A stretch of 64,000 nt of DNA, taken from positions 1 through 64,000 of the forward strand of contig NZ_JAUSWH010000008.1 in NCBI RefSeq assembly GCF_030815125.1, given 5' to 3'. This DNA comes from Allorhizobium paknamense (GTDB lineage Bacteria > Pseudomonadota > Alphaproteobacteria > Rhizobiales > Rhizobiaceae). Positions 9,223 through 16,330 of the stretch are shown here, in pieces; positions within the stretch are counted from its first letter, which is position 1; each line of letters begins with the position of its first letter. Below the pieces are notes generated by a model. The model made no database searches and was not told the DNA's origin. It was given only the letters and a program-made list of their open reading frames with translations. The position numbers were made by a program, and so were the translations under genes.

Positions 9223-10008
9223 TCAGCTCAATTGCTTGTAGGTTTCATCGGCCAGCACCTGCATGTGCTCCTTGGGCAGATCCCCGATCATGGCACAGCG
9301 GATCGTTTCGTCATTCCAGAACAGCGCTTGCAGGCCGCTTGCCCCGGTCGTCAGATGGGTCCATCTGATGGTGGTTTCGGGCTCATCGTCGGATGGGACG
9401 ATATACAGTGTGACTCGCTGCCCGCTCTCATCCTGATACATCAACTGGGCCGCAGCTCCTTCCTTGCTTGGCAGCAACCTCCCGCCGACAAGTGAAAAGC
9501 CATGTGCCTTGAGATCGGGAATATCCAGCGGTCTGTTAAGCCGTTTCGACAGCCAGGTTTTCAACTGCGGGGCATTGGTACCCGAGACCTCGACGGGATG
9601 AAGCACCTCGCTCGCATAAAGCTTATGTGCTTGTGTTGCTTCCGCCAGCAACGGGTCGGGGGCAGCGTCTGCGGGCATGAGCAGTCCCCGGCCGAACCAA
9701 CCGCCTGTCAAGCCCACTGCAAGCAGGACCACGGCGGCTGCGGCAAATCTGCGCCACGCAGCCCGTTCATCGCGGATGCGACGCTCCATGGCGTGCACAT
9801 CGAGGCGGGATGGCAGCGGTCCCGTTGGCAGGGTAGCGTACAGCGCCTGCAAGGTTGAGGTCTGCTGGCGCCACATCTCTATTTTCTCAGCCGCATCCGG
9901 ATGTGAAGCAAGATAGTCGGTGACAGCTTTGTGCTGAGCATCATCGAGCCGTCCATCTGCGAAGGCAATGAGGTCACTTTCGGTTATGCTTGGCTCGCCA
10001 TTTCTCAT
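9223..10008 (-). CDS. Membrane-anchored anti-sigma factor (partner of the adjacent ECF sigma)
   Basis: A 261-residue protein with a short cytoplasmic domain of about 85 residues, one membrane helix (FAAAAVVLLAVGLTGGWFG, residues about 88-106) and a periplasmic domain of about 150. The N-terminus (ESDLIAFADGRLDDAQHKAV ... YLASHPDAAEKIEMWR) matches the fold of RsiW/ChrR-like anti-sigma domains. It lacks the His-x3-Cys-x2-Cys zinc motif, so it would be a non-zinc type. Its start overlaps the sigma gene by four bases, the usual coupling of a sigma and its inhibitor. The signal sensed by the periplasmic part is unknown. Confidence 0.85.
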   Translation of the reverse strand: MRNGEPSITESDLIAFADGRLDDAQHKAVTDYLASHPDAAEKIEMWRQQTSTLQALYATLPTGPLPSRLDVHAMERRIRDERAAWRRFAAAAVVLLAVGLTGGWFGRGLLMPADAAPDPLLAEATQAHKLYASEVLHPVEVSGTNAPQLKTWLSKRLNRPLDIPDLKAHGFSLVGGRLLPSKEGAAAQLMYQDESGQRVTLYIVPSDDEPETTIRWTHLTTGASGLQALFWNDETIRCAMIGDLPKEHMQVLADETYKQLS

Positions 10009-10511
10009 TTTATGACTCTCAACTTTGGCTGGTCCTCTTGGGTCAGGCGGCTCAGGCTTGCGCGCGCCCGGCCAAGGCGCGACATCAGGGTCCCCACAGG
10101 GATGTCGAGCACATCTGCGGCTTCCGAGTAGCTCATCCCCTCCACCACGACGAGAAGCAGTGCTTCCCGTTGCTCGGGTGAGAGTTGCTCCATAGCCCGT
10201 GCCATTTCTGCCAGTGCCAGACGTCCACCCTGGGCGGCAGGGACGGACAACTCTCCCGTAACATCCTCGATCGGCACGGCCATGGGACGGCGCCGACGAT
10301 CACGCAGATTGTTGCGGTATATGTTGAGAAGAATACTGGTGAGCCAAGGCCGCAGCGGTCCTTGCGGACGCCATAGCCCTTTTTTGCGGATTGCCCGCTC
10401 CAGACAATCTTGCACGAGATCGTCAGCCACGTCGCGATCATGCGTCAGAGCATGTGCGTAGCGCCGCAACCCGGGAATGCAGTCTGCGATTTCGTCCAGA
10501 AAATCGGGCAT
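10005..10511 (-). CDS. ECF-type RNA polymerase sigma factor
   Basis: A 168-residue sigma-70 family protein with only regions 2 and 4. Region 2 includes HDRDVADDLVQDCLERAI and RPWLTSILLNIYRNNLRDR. Region 4 includes LSPEQREALLLVVVEGMSYSEAADVL and the helix-turn-helix PVGTLMSRLGRARASL. It starts six bases after the stop of the COG4315-like gene and overlaps the anti-sigma gene, so the operon is cotranscribed. The motif GGGATTAAAT-N10-GGTGTT occurs before this operon and before the neighbouring yceI gene and is the likely target, giving autoregulation (inference). Confidence 0.93.
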   Translation of the reverse strand: MPDFLDEIADCIPGLRRYAHALTHDRDVADDLVQDCLERAIRKKGLWRPQGPLRPWLTSILLNIYRNNLRDRRRRPMAVPIEDVTGELSVPAAQGGRLALAEMARAMEQLSPEQREALLLVVVEGMSYSEAADVLDIPVGTLMSRLGRARASLSRLTQEDQPKLRVIK

Positions 10512-10517
10512 GGAAGC

Positions 10518-10910
10518 CTATTCCTTGACGATATGCCAAACGTTACCCACGCCATCTCCGGTCATATCACCAGGCTTTTTATCCATCTGCCAACGGTACA
10601 GCGGCTTGCCGTCATGCGACCACTGCATTGTGCCGTCTTTACGGGCAATTGGCTTGTAATCGCCCTTGACCCTGTCGCTCTTTTTTGCTTCGAGTGGCGG
10701 CCATTTCTTTGCGCAATCGTCAAAGCACACAGACACGTCTTTTGGGTCCTTGTCAAATGTGTAGAGTGTCATGCCCTTGGCATCGGTGAGGATCGTGCCC
10801 TTGTCGGTTTTCTTTTCCCTGATGGCACCGTCGGCATAGCTATCGGCAAGCGCTGCAGTCCCCGACATGCCAAGAAGGAGACTGGTCAGAAGCAGGTGAT
10901 GTGGACGCAT
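10518..10910 (-). CDS. Secreted COG4315-type repeat protein (Y-x-F/W-x-x-D motif)
   Basis: A 130-residue exported protein. The ATG at 10910 follows AAGGAC and opens a signal peptide (HHLLLTSLLLGMSGTAALA). The mature part contains two copies of the family motif: LYTFDKDPKDVSVCFDDC, with a Cys pair, and LYRWQMDKKPGDMTGDG. There is no lipobox, so it is periplasmic rather than a lipoprotein. No biochemical function is established for the family. It is the first gene of the sigma/anti-sigma/cytochrome b561 operon, and the candidate ECF promoter is 70 bases upstream. A longer reading frame from 10961 has no signal-peptide logic. Confidence 0.85.
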   Translation of the reverse strand: MRPHHLLLTSLLLGMSGTAALADSYADGAIREKKTDKGTILTDAKGMTLYTFDKDPKDVSVCFDDCAKKWPPLEAKKSDRVKGDYKPIARKDGTMQWSHDGKPLYRWQMDKKPGDMTGDGVGNVWHIVKE

Positions 10911-10979
10911 GATATTGTCCTTTTTCAAGAGAGGATGAGAGTAAGAGTGCTGTTCGGACATTTGGTCCTATGGGGGATA

Positions 10980-11005
10980 AACACCGGCCAGCGGCATTTA
11001 ATCCC
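10980..11005 (-). promoter_or_regulatory. Candidate ECF promoter of the COG4315-sigma-antisigma-b561 operon
   Basis: On the minus strand GGGATTAAAT (10996-11005) and GGTGTT (10980-10985) are separated by exactly ten bases. The identical pair with identical spacing occurs before yceI at 11674-11699. From GGGATT to GTGTT the spacing fits ECF -35/-10 elements. The predicted start site is about 60 bases before the first codon. Confidence 0.7.
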
Positions 11006-11038
11006 GGCACGGATCCTGTTTTTTGGATGACGGGAGCT

Positions 11039-11629
11039 TTATTTGATCCCCTTCAGATCCATGTCGAAAACGACAGCGTTGGAGTAGAGCGGTATGCCGA
11101 TGCCCATGCCATACGGCACACGGAAGATCGTACCGGTGACATGGAAGGCAACGGATCCTGGCTTCTGTTCCACAAATGTCGCATGAAAGGTCTCCGTTCT
11201 GGAGACGCCCTTCGCTGTCAGCACCCCTTCGATCAGGGCGCTGGTCGGACCTTCCTGTACGACACGGCTCGAATGGAAGGTGATCTGCCGGTAATCGGTC
11301 ACGTTGAAGACGGCGCTCGAGCGTAGGAAATTGTCTATGCGCTCCTGGCCGGTTTTAACGCTGGCAGGGTTCAGGGTTATTTCCACAAAGGACTGTGCTG
11401 GATGATCGGCATCAATGTCGAACCGGCCAGATATGTCGGGAAATCTGCCGTTTATGCCGGGGCCGGCGACCTGTGCAATGGAGAAGCCGATCCGGGATTC
11501 CGGATCGATACGGTAGCGTCCCGCAGCCGAAGAAAACTGCGATGCGGAAGCGCTTGCTGCGTTGAGGGCGACGGCTGTAGCGACTGTCGAGATAATTGAC
11601 AGGCAACCAAGCGAAAGACGAAGCTTCAA
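11039..11629 (-). CDS. YceI-family periplasmic lipid-binding-like protein
   Basis: A 196-residue exported YceI protein, a lipocalin-like barrel that binds isoprenoid lipids in characterised homologues. The start is a TTG at 11629, chosen because AGGAG lies eight bases upstream and it opens a signal peptide (SLGCLSIISTVATAVALNAA, cut near SASA). The mature sequence shows YRIDPESRIGFSIAQVAGPG, GRFPDISGRFDID and the late VPYGMGIGIPLYSNAVVFDMDLKG. Upstream ATGs would place 51 unrelated residues before the signal peptide. It shares its promoter motif with the adjacent sigma operon. YceI and cytochrome b561 are often neighbours in genomes, suggesting a joint role with quinones. Confidence 0.88.
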   Translation of the reverse strand: MKLRLSLGCLSIISTVATAVALNAASASASQFSSAAGRYRIDPESRIGFSIAQVAGPGINGRFPDISGRFDIDADHPAQSFVEITLNPASVKTGQERIDNFLRSSAVFNVTDYRQITFHSSRVVQEGPTSALIEGVLTAKGVSRTETFHATFVEQKPGSVAFHVTGTIFRVPYGMGIGIPLYSNAVVFDMDLKGIK

Positions 11630-11673
11630 GGTGGGATCTCCTCTGGGGCGGACGAAGATTGTCCACAGAGGAG

Positions 11674-11699
11674 AACACCGTGATTGCTGATTTAATCCC
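11674..11699 (-). promoter_or_regulatory. Candidate ECF promoter of yceI
   Basis: GGGATTAAAT (11690-11699, minus strand) is followed after ten bases by GGTGTT (11674-11679), as in the 10980-11005 site. It ends 44 bases before the TTG start, leaving room for the ribosome site AGGAG. Confidence 0.7.
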
Positions 11700-11798
11700 G
11701 TAACACCAAAAGAAGGGTGGAGGCTGCCGAGAAGATCACCATCCGGATTGAGTGTTGACCTCAGAGCCCTTCCGGTGAGCACGGGTTCACTGGACGTG

Positions 11799-13178
11799 CT
11801 ATAAGTTTTTGGTTTTACGCATTTCCGGACGGAAAACCGCGCTGCAGTTTTCCTGGAAGTGTCCTAGCTCGGCAAGAAGCGGAGCGAGATGACCGGCCCG
11901 CATCTGCTCCAATGCGTTTTGCATGTCCACCATCGCGCCGGGTCGCATCTGGTGATAAGCCAGACGGTGGAATTTCTGGAACAGCATGTCCCAGTCCATC
12001 GGGTTGGTCGGCTCTCCCAGAGGGGCCATCACGGTTTCGGTGAAGACCGTATCTCCGCACGAAACGGAGATACGAGCTGGAACGGCTGCGGAAAAATAGC
12101 TGTCCATTTCCTTGTCCAGCACGACCTCGACCAGGGAAGCGATCAGGAGGGCTGCGTGGTCTTTCAGCAAGCCCGGATCGGTCATGGGCAGCAAGGCTTC
12201 GGGGCCGCGCGAGGCAGTCACCCCGAGACAGAACGGTGTGCTGAACTGTGCTGCCTCGAGTGTCTTGGGTGCCTTTTGATTGTTCAGCGTATGCACGCCC
12301 TTTCCGAAGGTTTCGACACGGATCCGGCTGATATCCTGAAAGGACAGTTTTTGATCAGCCATGATTTTGACCAGACCGTCTATCGGTGCATGGATCCAGC
12401 GGCAGCAGCTATAGGGCTTGAAATAAGCCGTCTCGATCAGCCAGCTTTCGCCAAAGCCGCTCAGGAGCGCCTCCGCACTGAAGTGCCGCGGGTCATCGAA
12501 AATATCCAGAGGTCCGGCAAAGCCCCGCTCGGCCAGAGAGAGGCTCATGAAACCATTCGCTGTCGCATGAGGAATGGCTTCCTTCACATGATTGCCGACC
12601 TGGGTAAATTCGGCCACTGGCATTTGCGGTGCCACCATTCCGGCGATGGAAATAGCTTCGGCCAGAACGCGGGGCGGAAGCCCCTTCAGCCAGCCGACAG
12701 CTGCTGCAACGGCCTGCCCGCACCATCGGCCACTATTGACGGTATCCAGGCGACGCAGATCGCGTGACGCGGCAATGCGAATGCCCACTTCGTATCCGAT
12801 AGCAATGGCGGCTGGAGCGCGCGCTTCCAGCGCCGGATTTTCATGAACCGCCGCCAGTACCGCAGGAATGATGGACGCGCCGGGATGTCCTGCGGCGGCG
12901 CGGTGACCATCATCCAGATCGAGAATGGAGGCGGCGACAGAATTGGCAAATGCCGCGCCCGTCACAGACGTGCGGGCAGAGGTCAGCCATATCGGAACCG
13001 GCCCTTGCCCCCAGATGTCGATGGCTGCTTCTCGCCCGGCTTTGCCGCCCGGGGTGACGAGGCCTGCGACGGCAGCGGAAACCGTATCAAGGATAGAGCG
13101 GCGCGCCGCTTCGCTTGCAGAGGCCGGAACTGAATCCAGCATCGAGAGAAGGTTTGCAAGTTTTTCGGAGGTGTACAT
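11799..13178 (-). CDS. MmgE/PrpD family protein
   Basis: A 459-residue member of the MmgE/PrpD superfamily, which includes 2-methylcitrate dehydratase, cis-aconitate decarboxylase and iminodisuccinate epimerase. Supporting segments are ARRSILDTVSAAVAGLVTPG, SILDLDDGHRAAAGHPGASI (family active-site region), FKPYSCCRWIHAPIDG and AMVDMQNALEQM. The specific reaction cannot be read from sequence; distance from prpB/prpC argues against a plain methylcitrate role. The last 20 codons are made of palindromic element A read in frame, so the native C-terminus was probably replaced by the repeat. A terminator separates it from the oxidase gene upstream. Confidence 0.85.
   Translation of the reverse strand: MYTSEKLANLLSMLDSVPASASEAARRSILDTVSAAVAGLVTPGGKAGREAAIDIWGQGPVPIWLTSARTSVTGAAFANSVAASILDLDDGHRAAAGHPGASIIPAVLAAVHENPALEARAPAAIAIGYEVGIRIAASRDLRRLDTVNSGRWCGQAVAAAVGWLKGLPPRVLAEAISIAGMVAPQMPVAEFTQVGNHVKEAIPHATANGFMSLSLAERGFAGPLDIFDDPRHFSAEALLSGFGESWLIETAYFKPYSCCRWIHAPIDGLVKIMADQKLSFQDISRIRVETFGKGVHTLNNQKAPKTLEAAQFSTPFCLGVTASRGPEALLPMTDPGLLKDHAALLIASLVEVVLDKEMDSYFSAAVPARISVSCGDTVFTETVMAPLGEPTNPMDWDMLFQKFHRLAYHQMRPGAMVDMQNALEQMRAGHLAPLLAELGHFQENCSAVFRPEMRKTKNL
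11812..11867 (-). repeat. Rhizobial palindromic element A, copy 2 (inside the MmgE/PrpD 3' end)
   Basis: TTTACGCATTTCCGGACGG, AAAACCGC and AGTTTTCCTGGAAG mark this as a well-conserved copy. It supplies the final ~20 codons and lies before the stop at 11799-11801 of the MmgE/PrpD gene. Confidence 0.75.
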
Positions 13179-13212
13179 GAGACTTCCTGTGTATCGGACC
13201 GTGCAACACCAA

Positions 13213-13237
13213 AAGGCTCCGCAGTCAGCGGAGCCTT
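13213..13237 (-). terminator. Rho-independent terminator after the FAD oxidoreductase
   Basis: AAGGCTCCGC and GCGGAGCCTT form a perfect ten-pair stem around a five-base loop, followed on the minus strand by TTGG. It lies 21 bases after the oxidase stop and 35 bases before the MmgE/PrpD start, so the two genes are probably separate or only partly cotranscribed. Confidence 0.75.
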
Positions 13238-13257
13238 GATGCGAAAACCGCGAAGTG

Positions 13258-14571
13258 TCAGGCCGCCTTGGTCTTCCTGAAGCGTTCGAACCGGAAAAGT
13301 GCCGGGTCGATGGTGGGGCGATCGCCCGTCACCAGATCAGCCATCAGCTTTCCAGCACCCGGACCGATCCCGAATCCATGACCGGAAAAGCCGCTGGCGA
13401 TATAGAAGCCAGGATTTCCAGGCACGGGGCCGATGACGGGCACGGCATCTGGCGTCACATCGATGAGCCCTGCCCAACTCTGCGTCAGCCGGCTCTTGGC
13501 AAAGGCGGGAAAAGCCTTGACCAGATGTGCAAAACCTTCCCGATTGAACCGCTCATACGGAGCGGGGTCCAGGATGCGAACCTGCTCGAAGGGAGTGATG
13601 TCGTCGGCGGCCCAACGTTTTGGAGTACGCCATTCCTGAATGAAGTGGTTGCCGACCCGCAAGGTCAGTTCTCGCCAGCTTTTGATGAGGGTCGGCATGA
13701 AATCCGTGAAAAGGCGAAAGCTGTCCGGCACGATCGGTGCAACATTGGCATTGCGCATGGCAACGGTGAAGCTGCCATCGAGGCGCCTGCGGAAGGAAAA
13801 ATTATCCGCTCCGACCGGCATGTCCGGCACCCCTTCCACGGACGTCGCCCGCGCTACGGAGGCCAGAATTTTCAACTGCGGAAAATCCACGCCCATATTA
13901 CCGCTGAAGAGCCTTGACCATGCGCCTCCGGCCAGGACCACGGACGAGCAGGCAATGGGTCCCCGTTCCGTGACGACGCCACTGATGGCGCCTGCCGTGC
14001 GCTCGATGGAGCGCACGGCGCATCCGGTCAGCACGTGAGCGCCTGCCCGCATGGCTCCCCTGGCAATGGCTGGTGTCGCCTTCAGCGGTTCGGCCCGGCC
14101 ATCGGTAGAGGTATGAAGGGCTGCGGTAAAGTCGCCCGTGATACCGGGAAATTGCTGACCGAGTTCTTCTGATTTCAATAGCCGTGAATCCAGGCCGAAA
14201 GCGCGTGCGTGCACGAGCCACGCTTCATAATCCGCCTCCTGCCGCCTGTTGCGGCAAAGATAGGCAATACCGGTTTGCCGGAAGCCCGTTTCGTCCCCAA
14301 TGCGGCTGTTCATGCCCTTCCAGAGCGCAAGACTTTCGATAGCCAGAGGTAATTCAGAGGGATCGCGGCCCATTTGCCGGACCCAGCCCCAATTACGGCC
14401 GGACTGTTCGCCGCCGATCAATCCCTTTTCGCAAAGCGCAACGCTGACACCCCGCTCGGCAAGGGTCAGGGCGGTGCATGCACCGACAATGCCTCCGCCG
14501 ATGACAACTACGTCAACTTTCTCGGGCAGCACATTGCCGGTGGGGACGGCTTCAGGAATGATGCGGGACAT
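13258..14571 (-). CDS. FAD-dependent oxidoreductase (D-amino-acid oxidase/DadA-like)
   Basis: A 437-residue DAO-superfamily flavoenzyme. The N-terminal dinucleotide fold reads VVVIGGGIVGACTALTLAERG (residues about 21-41). The next conserved block is QSGRNWGWVRQMGRD. The C-terminal FAD/substrate block is IDVTPDAVPVIGPVPG followed by SGFSGHGFGIGPGAGKLMADL. These enzymes oxidise amino acids or secondary amines to imines and pass electrons to oxygen or quinone. A RidA protein, as encoded at 2165-2587, would clear such imines. No local partner subunit is seen. A PurR-like site at 14718-14729 lies in its upstream region. Confidence 0.9.
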   Translation of the reverse strand: MSRIIPEAVPTGNVLPEKVDVVVIGGGIVGACTALTLAERGVSVALCEKGLIGGEQSGRNWGWVRQMGRDPSELPLAIESLALWKGMNSRIGDETGFRQTGIAYLCRNRRQEADYEAWLVHARAFGLDSRLLKSEELGQQFPGITGDFTAALHTSTDGRAEPLKATPAIARGAMRAGAHVLTGCAVRSIERTAGAISGVVTERGPIACSSVVLAGGAWSRLFSGNMGVDFPQLKILASVARATSVEGVPDMPVGADNFSFRRRLDGSFTVAMRNANVAPIVPDSFRLFTDFMPTLIKSWRELTLRVGNHFIQEWRTPKRWAADDITPFEQVRILDPAPYERFNREGFAHLVKAFPAFAKSRLTQSWAGLIDVTPDAVPVIGPVPGNPGFYIASGFSGHGFGIGPGAGKLMADLVTGDRPTIDPALFRFERFRKTKAA

Positions 14572-15024
14572 GGTCTTGTTTCTCTCGGATAGCAGTGGAT
14601 GCCAAGGCGAGGATGCGACCCCGCGTCCTCACCTTGAAAGAATTTCGAATATCCACCAGGGGCTGCTTTCACCGCCCTTGGTGGAAATGACGAAAACGAT
14701 GTCGCATCGGATGACATGCAATCGTTTGCGAAATGGCTAGCGCTTGACTGACAAAAAATCAATTTAAAAAGCATAAACCCAATAAAATTCGCAAAAATCG
14801 CTGAAATTGATACGTGCAGACCTATGCATTAGAAATGGTCGGTTGCCGGGCCGGGAAATGAAAGGGCCTGCGCCGGGCTGGCCGCCATCGGCATGGCTTT
14901 GCGCTCTTGCAGGAACGGGCGCGGTGGTGGCGAGGCGGAATCCGGATGGCGCTGTCTGCTGCGATCCTGAAGGCAGGCATTGTGTTGCTTGAGTGGCGAT
15001 TACCTGTTTGGCGGGGTGATGTTC
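14572..15024. other. Intergenic region upstream of the FAD oxidoreductase
   Basis: This 453-base stretch holds the promoter region of the oxidase and the end of psiR. It contains an imperfect hairpin (CCACCAGGGG with CCCTTGGTGG, 14655-14686), an AT-rich segment (about 14745-14815) and the PurR-like site at 14718-14729. The short open frames show no ribosome site or family motif; I see no gene. Confidence 0.5.
14718..14729. promoter_or_regulatory. PurR/LacI-type operator candidate before the FAD oxidoreductase
   Basis: The site reads GCAATCGTTTGC, a GCAA/TTGC dyad with a central CG; the minus strand is GCAAACGATTGC. It shares GCAAACG with the two sites in the ridA-dpp gap, and lies 147 bases before the oxidase start. 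Confidence 0.45.
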
Positions 15025-16092
15025 TCAGCGGTGCTGGATGCTGTCCTTCAGCTCATCCAATGGCCCTTCCAAGGCCGTCCTTGGCAGGACGAGTTGTGGT
15101 GCGACCAGCACGATACGGGAGGCATTCGCCGGTGTGTCCAGGAGTTCGAAGCCTTTTTCCAGCATGTCCGCGATGTTGGGCCTGATCATGTAGACCGGAA
15201 AGGGCAGGAAGGAGCCGAAGGGGTCGTAGTCGAAACAGCCGACGACAATATCGCCGAAGGCTTCGCCGTCATGCTTGCCCATGAAGCGAAGCAATCCTTC
15301 GAAGTTGATCGACGAGTTGATGAAAAAGCACCGCGGCAGTCTGCCATGGCGCTCGTAAAAACGCTCGAAGGCCAGGGCGGTCATGCTCGGTGAGTAGCCG
15401 GTGCTTTCAATGTCATCGCTGGCATAGGTTCCGAAGATCTCCGCCTTTGCGGCATGAAAGCCGATGATCCGTTCGCGGCTGGCGTGATCGTTCCGCCCCC
15501 CGAACATGTAGACATCTTCCGGGAGGAGGGGAGCGGTTTGCTGCGCATGCCGGATAATCGCGGCGGTCAGTTCTCTGGCGCCGCGTCTGTTGTCGGAAAT
15601 GACCGAACTTGCCAGCTCGCCCGGCAGGTCGATATTGACATGCGGTATACCTGCCCGCACACACACCTTGTGAACGCCGTCAGGGTCTGTGGCGCCTGCG
15701 ATGAACAGGGAATCGATGGAATAGGCCACCAGCGATTCGACGGTTCGGCGCTCTTCGTCCGGATCGCGGCGGCCCGAGACGACGACCGGCAGTAGGCCGC
15801 GCCTGCGCGCCTGTGCCTCGAAGGTCTGCGCCATCGAGGAGAAAAAGCGCGTGTCGTAAACCGGCAAAAGCAATCCCGCCATTCCCGATCGTGAGCTTCT
15901 GAGCGCTCTGGCCTGCTGGTTGGCGGTATATTGATGTTCCTCGGCCAGGGAGATGATCTTTTTCGCCGTTTCTTCAGAAATGCGGCGCTTGCGCCAGGTG
16001 CCGTTCAGGACGGCGCTCACCGTGGAGGCTGAGGCACCGGATTTGACGGAAAGATCGTAAATTGTTGCTTTTTTTTGTTCTTTTTCAGTCAT
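15025..16092 (-). CDS. psiR: LacI-family regulator of the D-psicose operon (PsiR-like)
   Basis: A 355-residue LacI-type repressor. The helix-turn-helix is near residues 9-30 (ATIYDLSVKSGASASTVSAVL), followed by a sugar-binding domain (GLLLPVYDTRFFSSMAQTFE; IDSLFIAGATDPDG). The ATG at 16092 follows GGGGAGA; the frame stays open another 227 codons upstream, but that part is the antisense of the binding-protein gene. It is divergent from the transporter and epimerase operon, whose promoter carries a 20-bp palindrome. From memory, A. tumefaciens has a psicose-responsive LacI regulator, PsiR, in this arrangement, and the name is applied on that basis. Psicose is the expected inducer (inference). 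Confidence 0.8.
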   Translation of the reverse strand: MTEKEQKKATIYDLSVKSGASASTVSAVLNGTWRKRRISEETAKKIISLAEEHQYTANQQARALRSSRSGMAGLLLPVYDTRFFSSMAQTFEAQARRRGLLPVVVSGRRDPDEERRTVESLVAYSIDSLFIAGATDPDGVHKVCVRAGIPHVNIDLPGELASSVISDNRRGARELTAAIIRHAQQTAPLLPEDVYMFGGRNDHASRERIIGFHAAKAEIFGTYASDDIESTGYSPSMTALAFERFYERHGRLPRCFFINSSINFEGLLRFMGKHDGEAFGDIVVGCFDYDPFGSFLPFPVYMIRPNIADMLEKGFELLDTPANASRIVLVAPQLVLPRTALEGPLDELKDSIQHR

Positions 16093-16137
16093 GCCTGAAT
16101 CTCCCCACTTCTGACATTTTGTAGAGGACCAGCCCTC

Positions 16138-16208
16138 TTGACGAAAGTCCGCTGCATGATAATGTAATTGCACCATCGATTGTGCAAGAAAGAAATATCG
16201 ATTGTGCA
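16138..16208 (+). promoter_or_regulatory. Psicose operon promoter with palindromic LacI-type operator
   Basis: TTGACG (16138-16143) and TAATGT (16160-16165) are spaced by 16 bases. Directly after the -10 lies a perfect palindrome, TTGCACCATCGATTGTGCAA outer arms TTGCAC/GTGCAA with central ATCGAT (16168-16187; the two flanking bases C and T do not pair). A second ATCGATTGTGCA (16197-16208) repeats its right half 22 bases on, two helical turns away. A repressor here would cover the start site. Confidence 0.72.
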
Positions 16209-16330
16209 GGTGGTTCGCTTGAGGAGCGATCAGGGAGGAGCCTGGCACGGCCTGAAGAGTTGCGACGCGGCGCATCATGCTCTGCGGACCTGTCTTCGCG
16301 TGCCGGGGATGTTCAGAGGAGGAGGAACCC

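Noticed and set aside
14807..15185. Small plus-strand frames before psiR
   Set aside because: No coding signal; composition and motifs do not support a protein.
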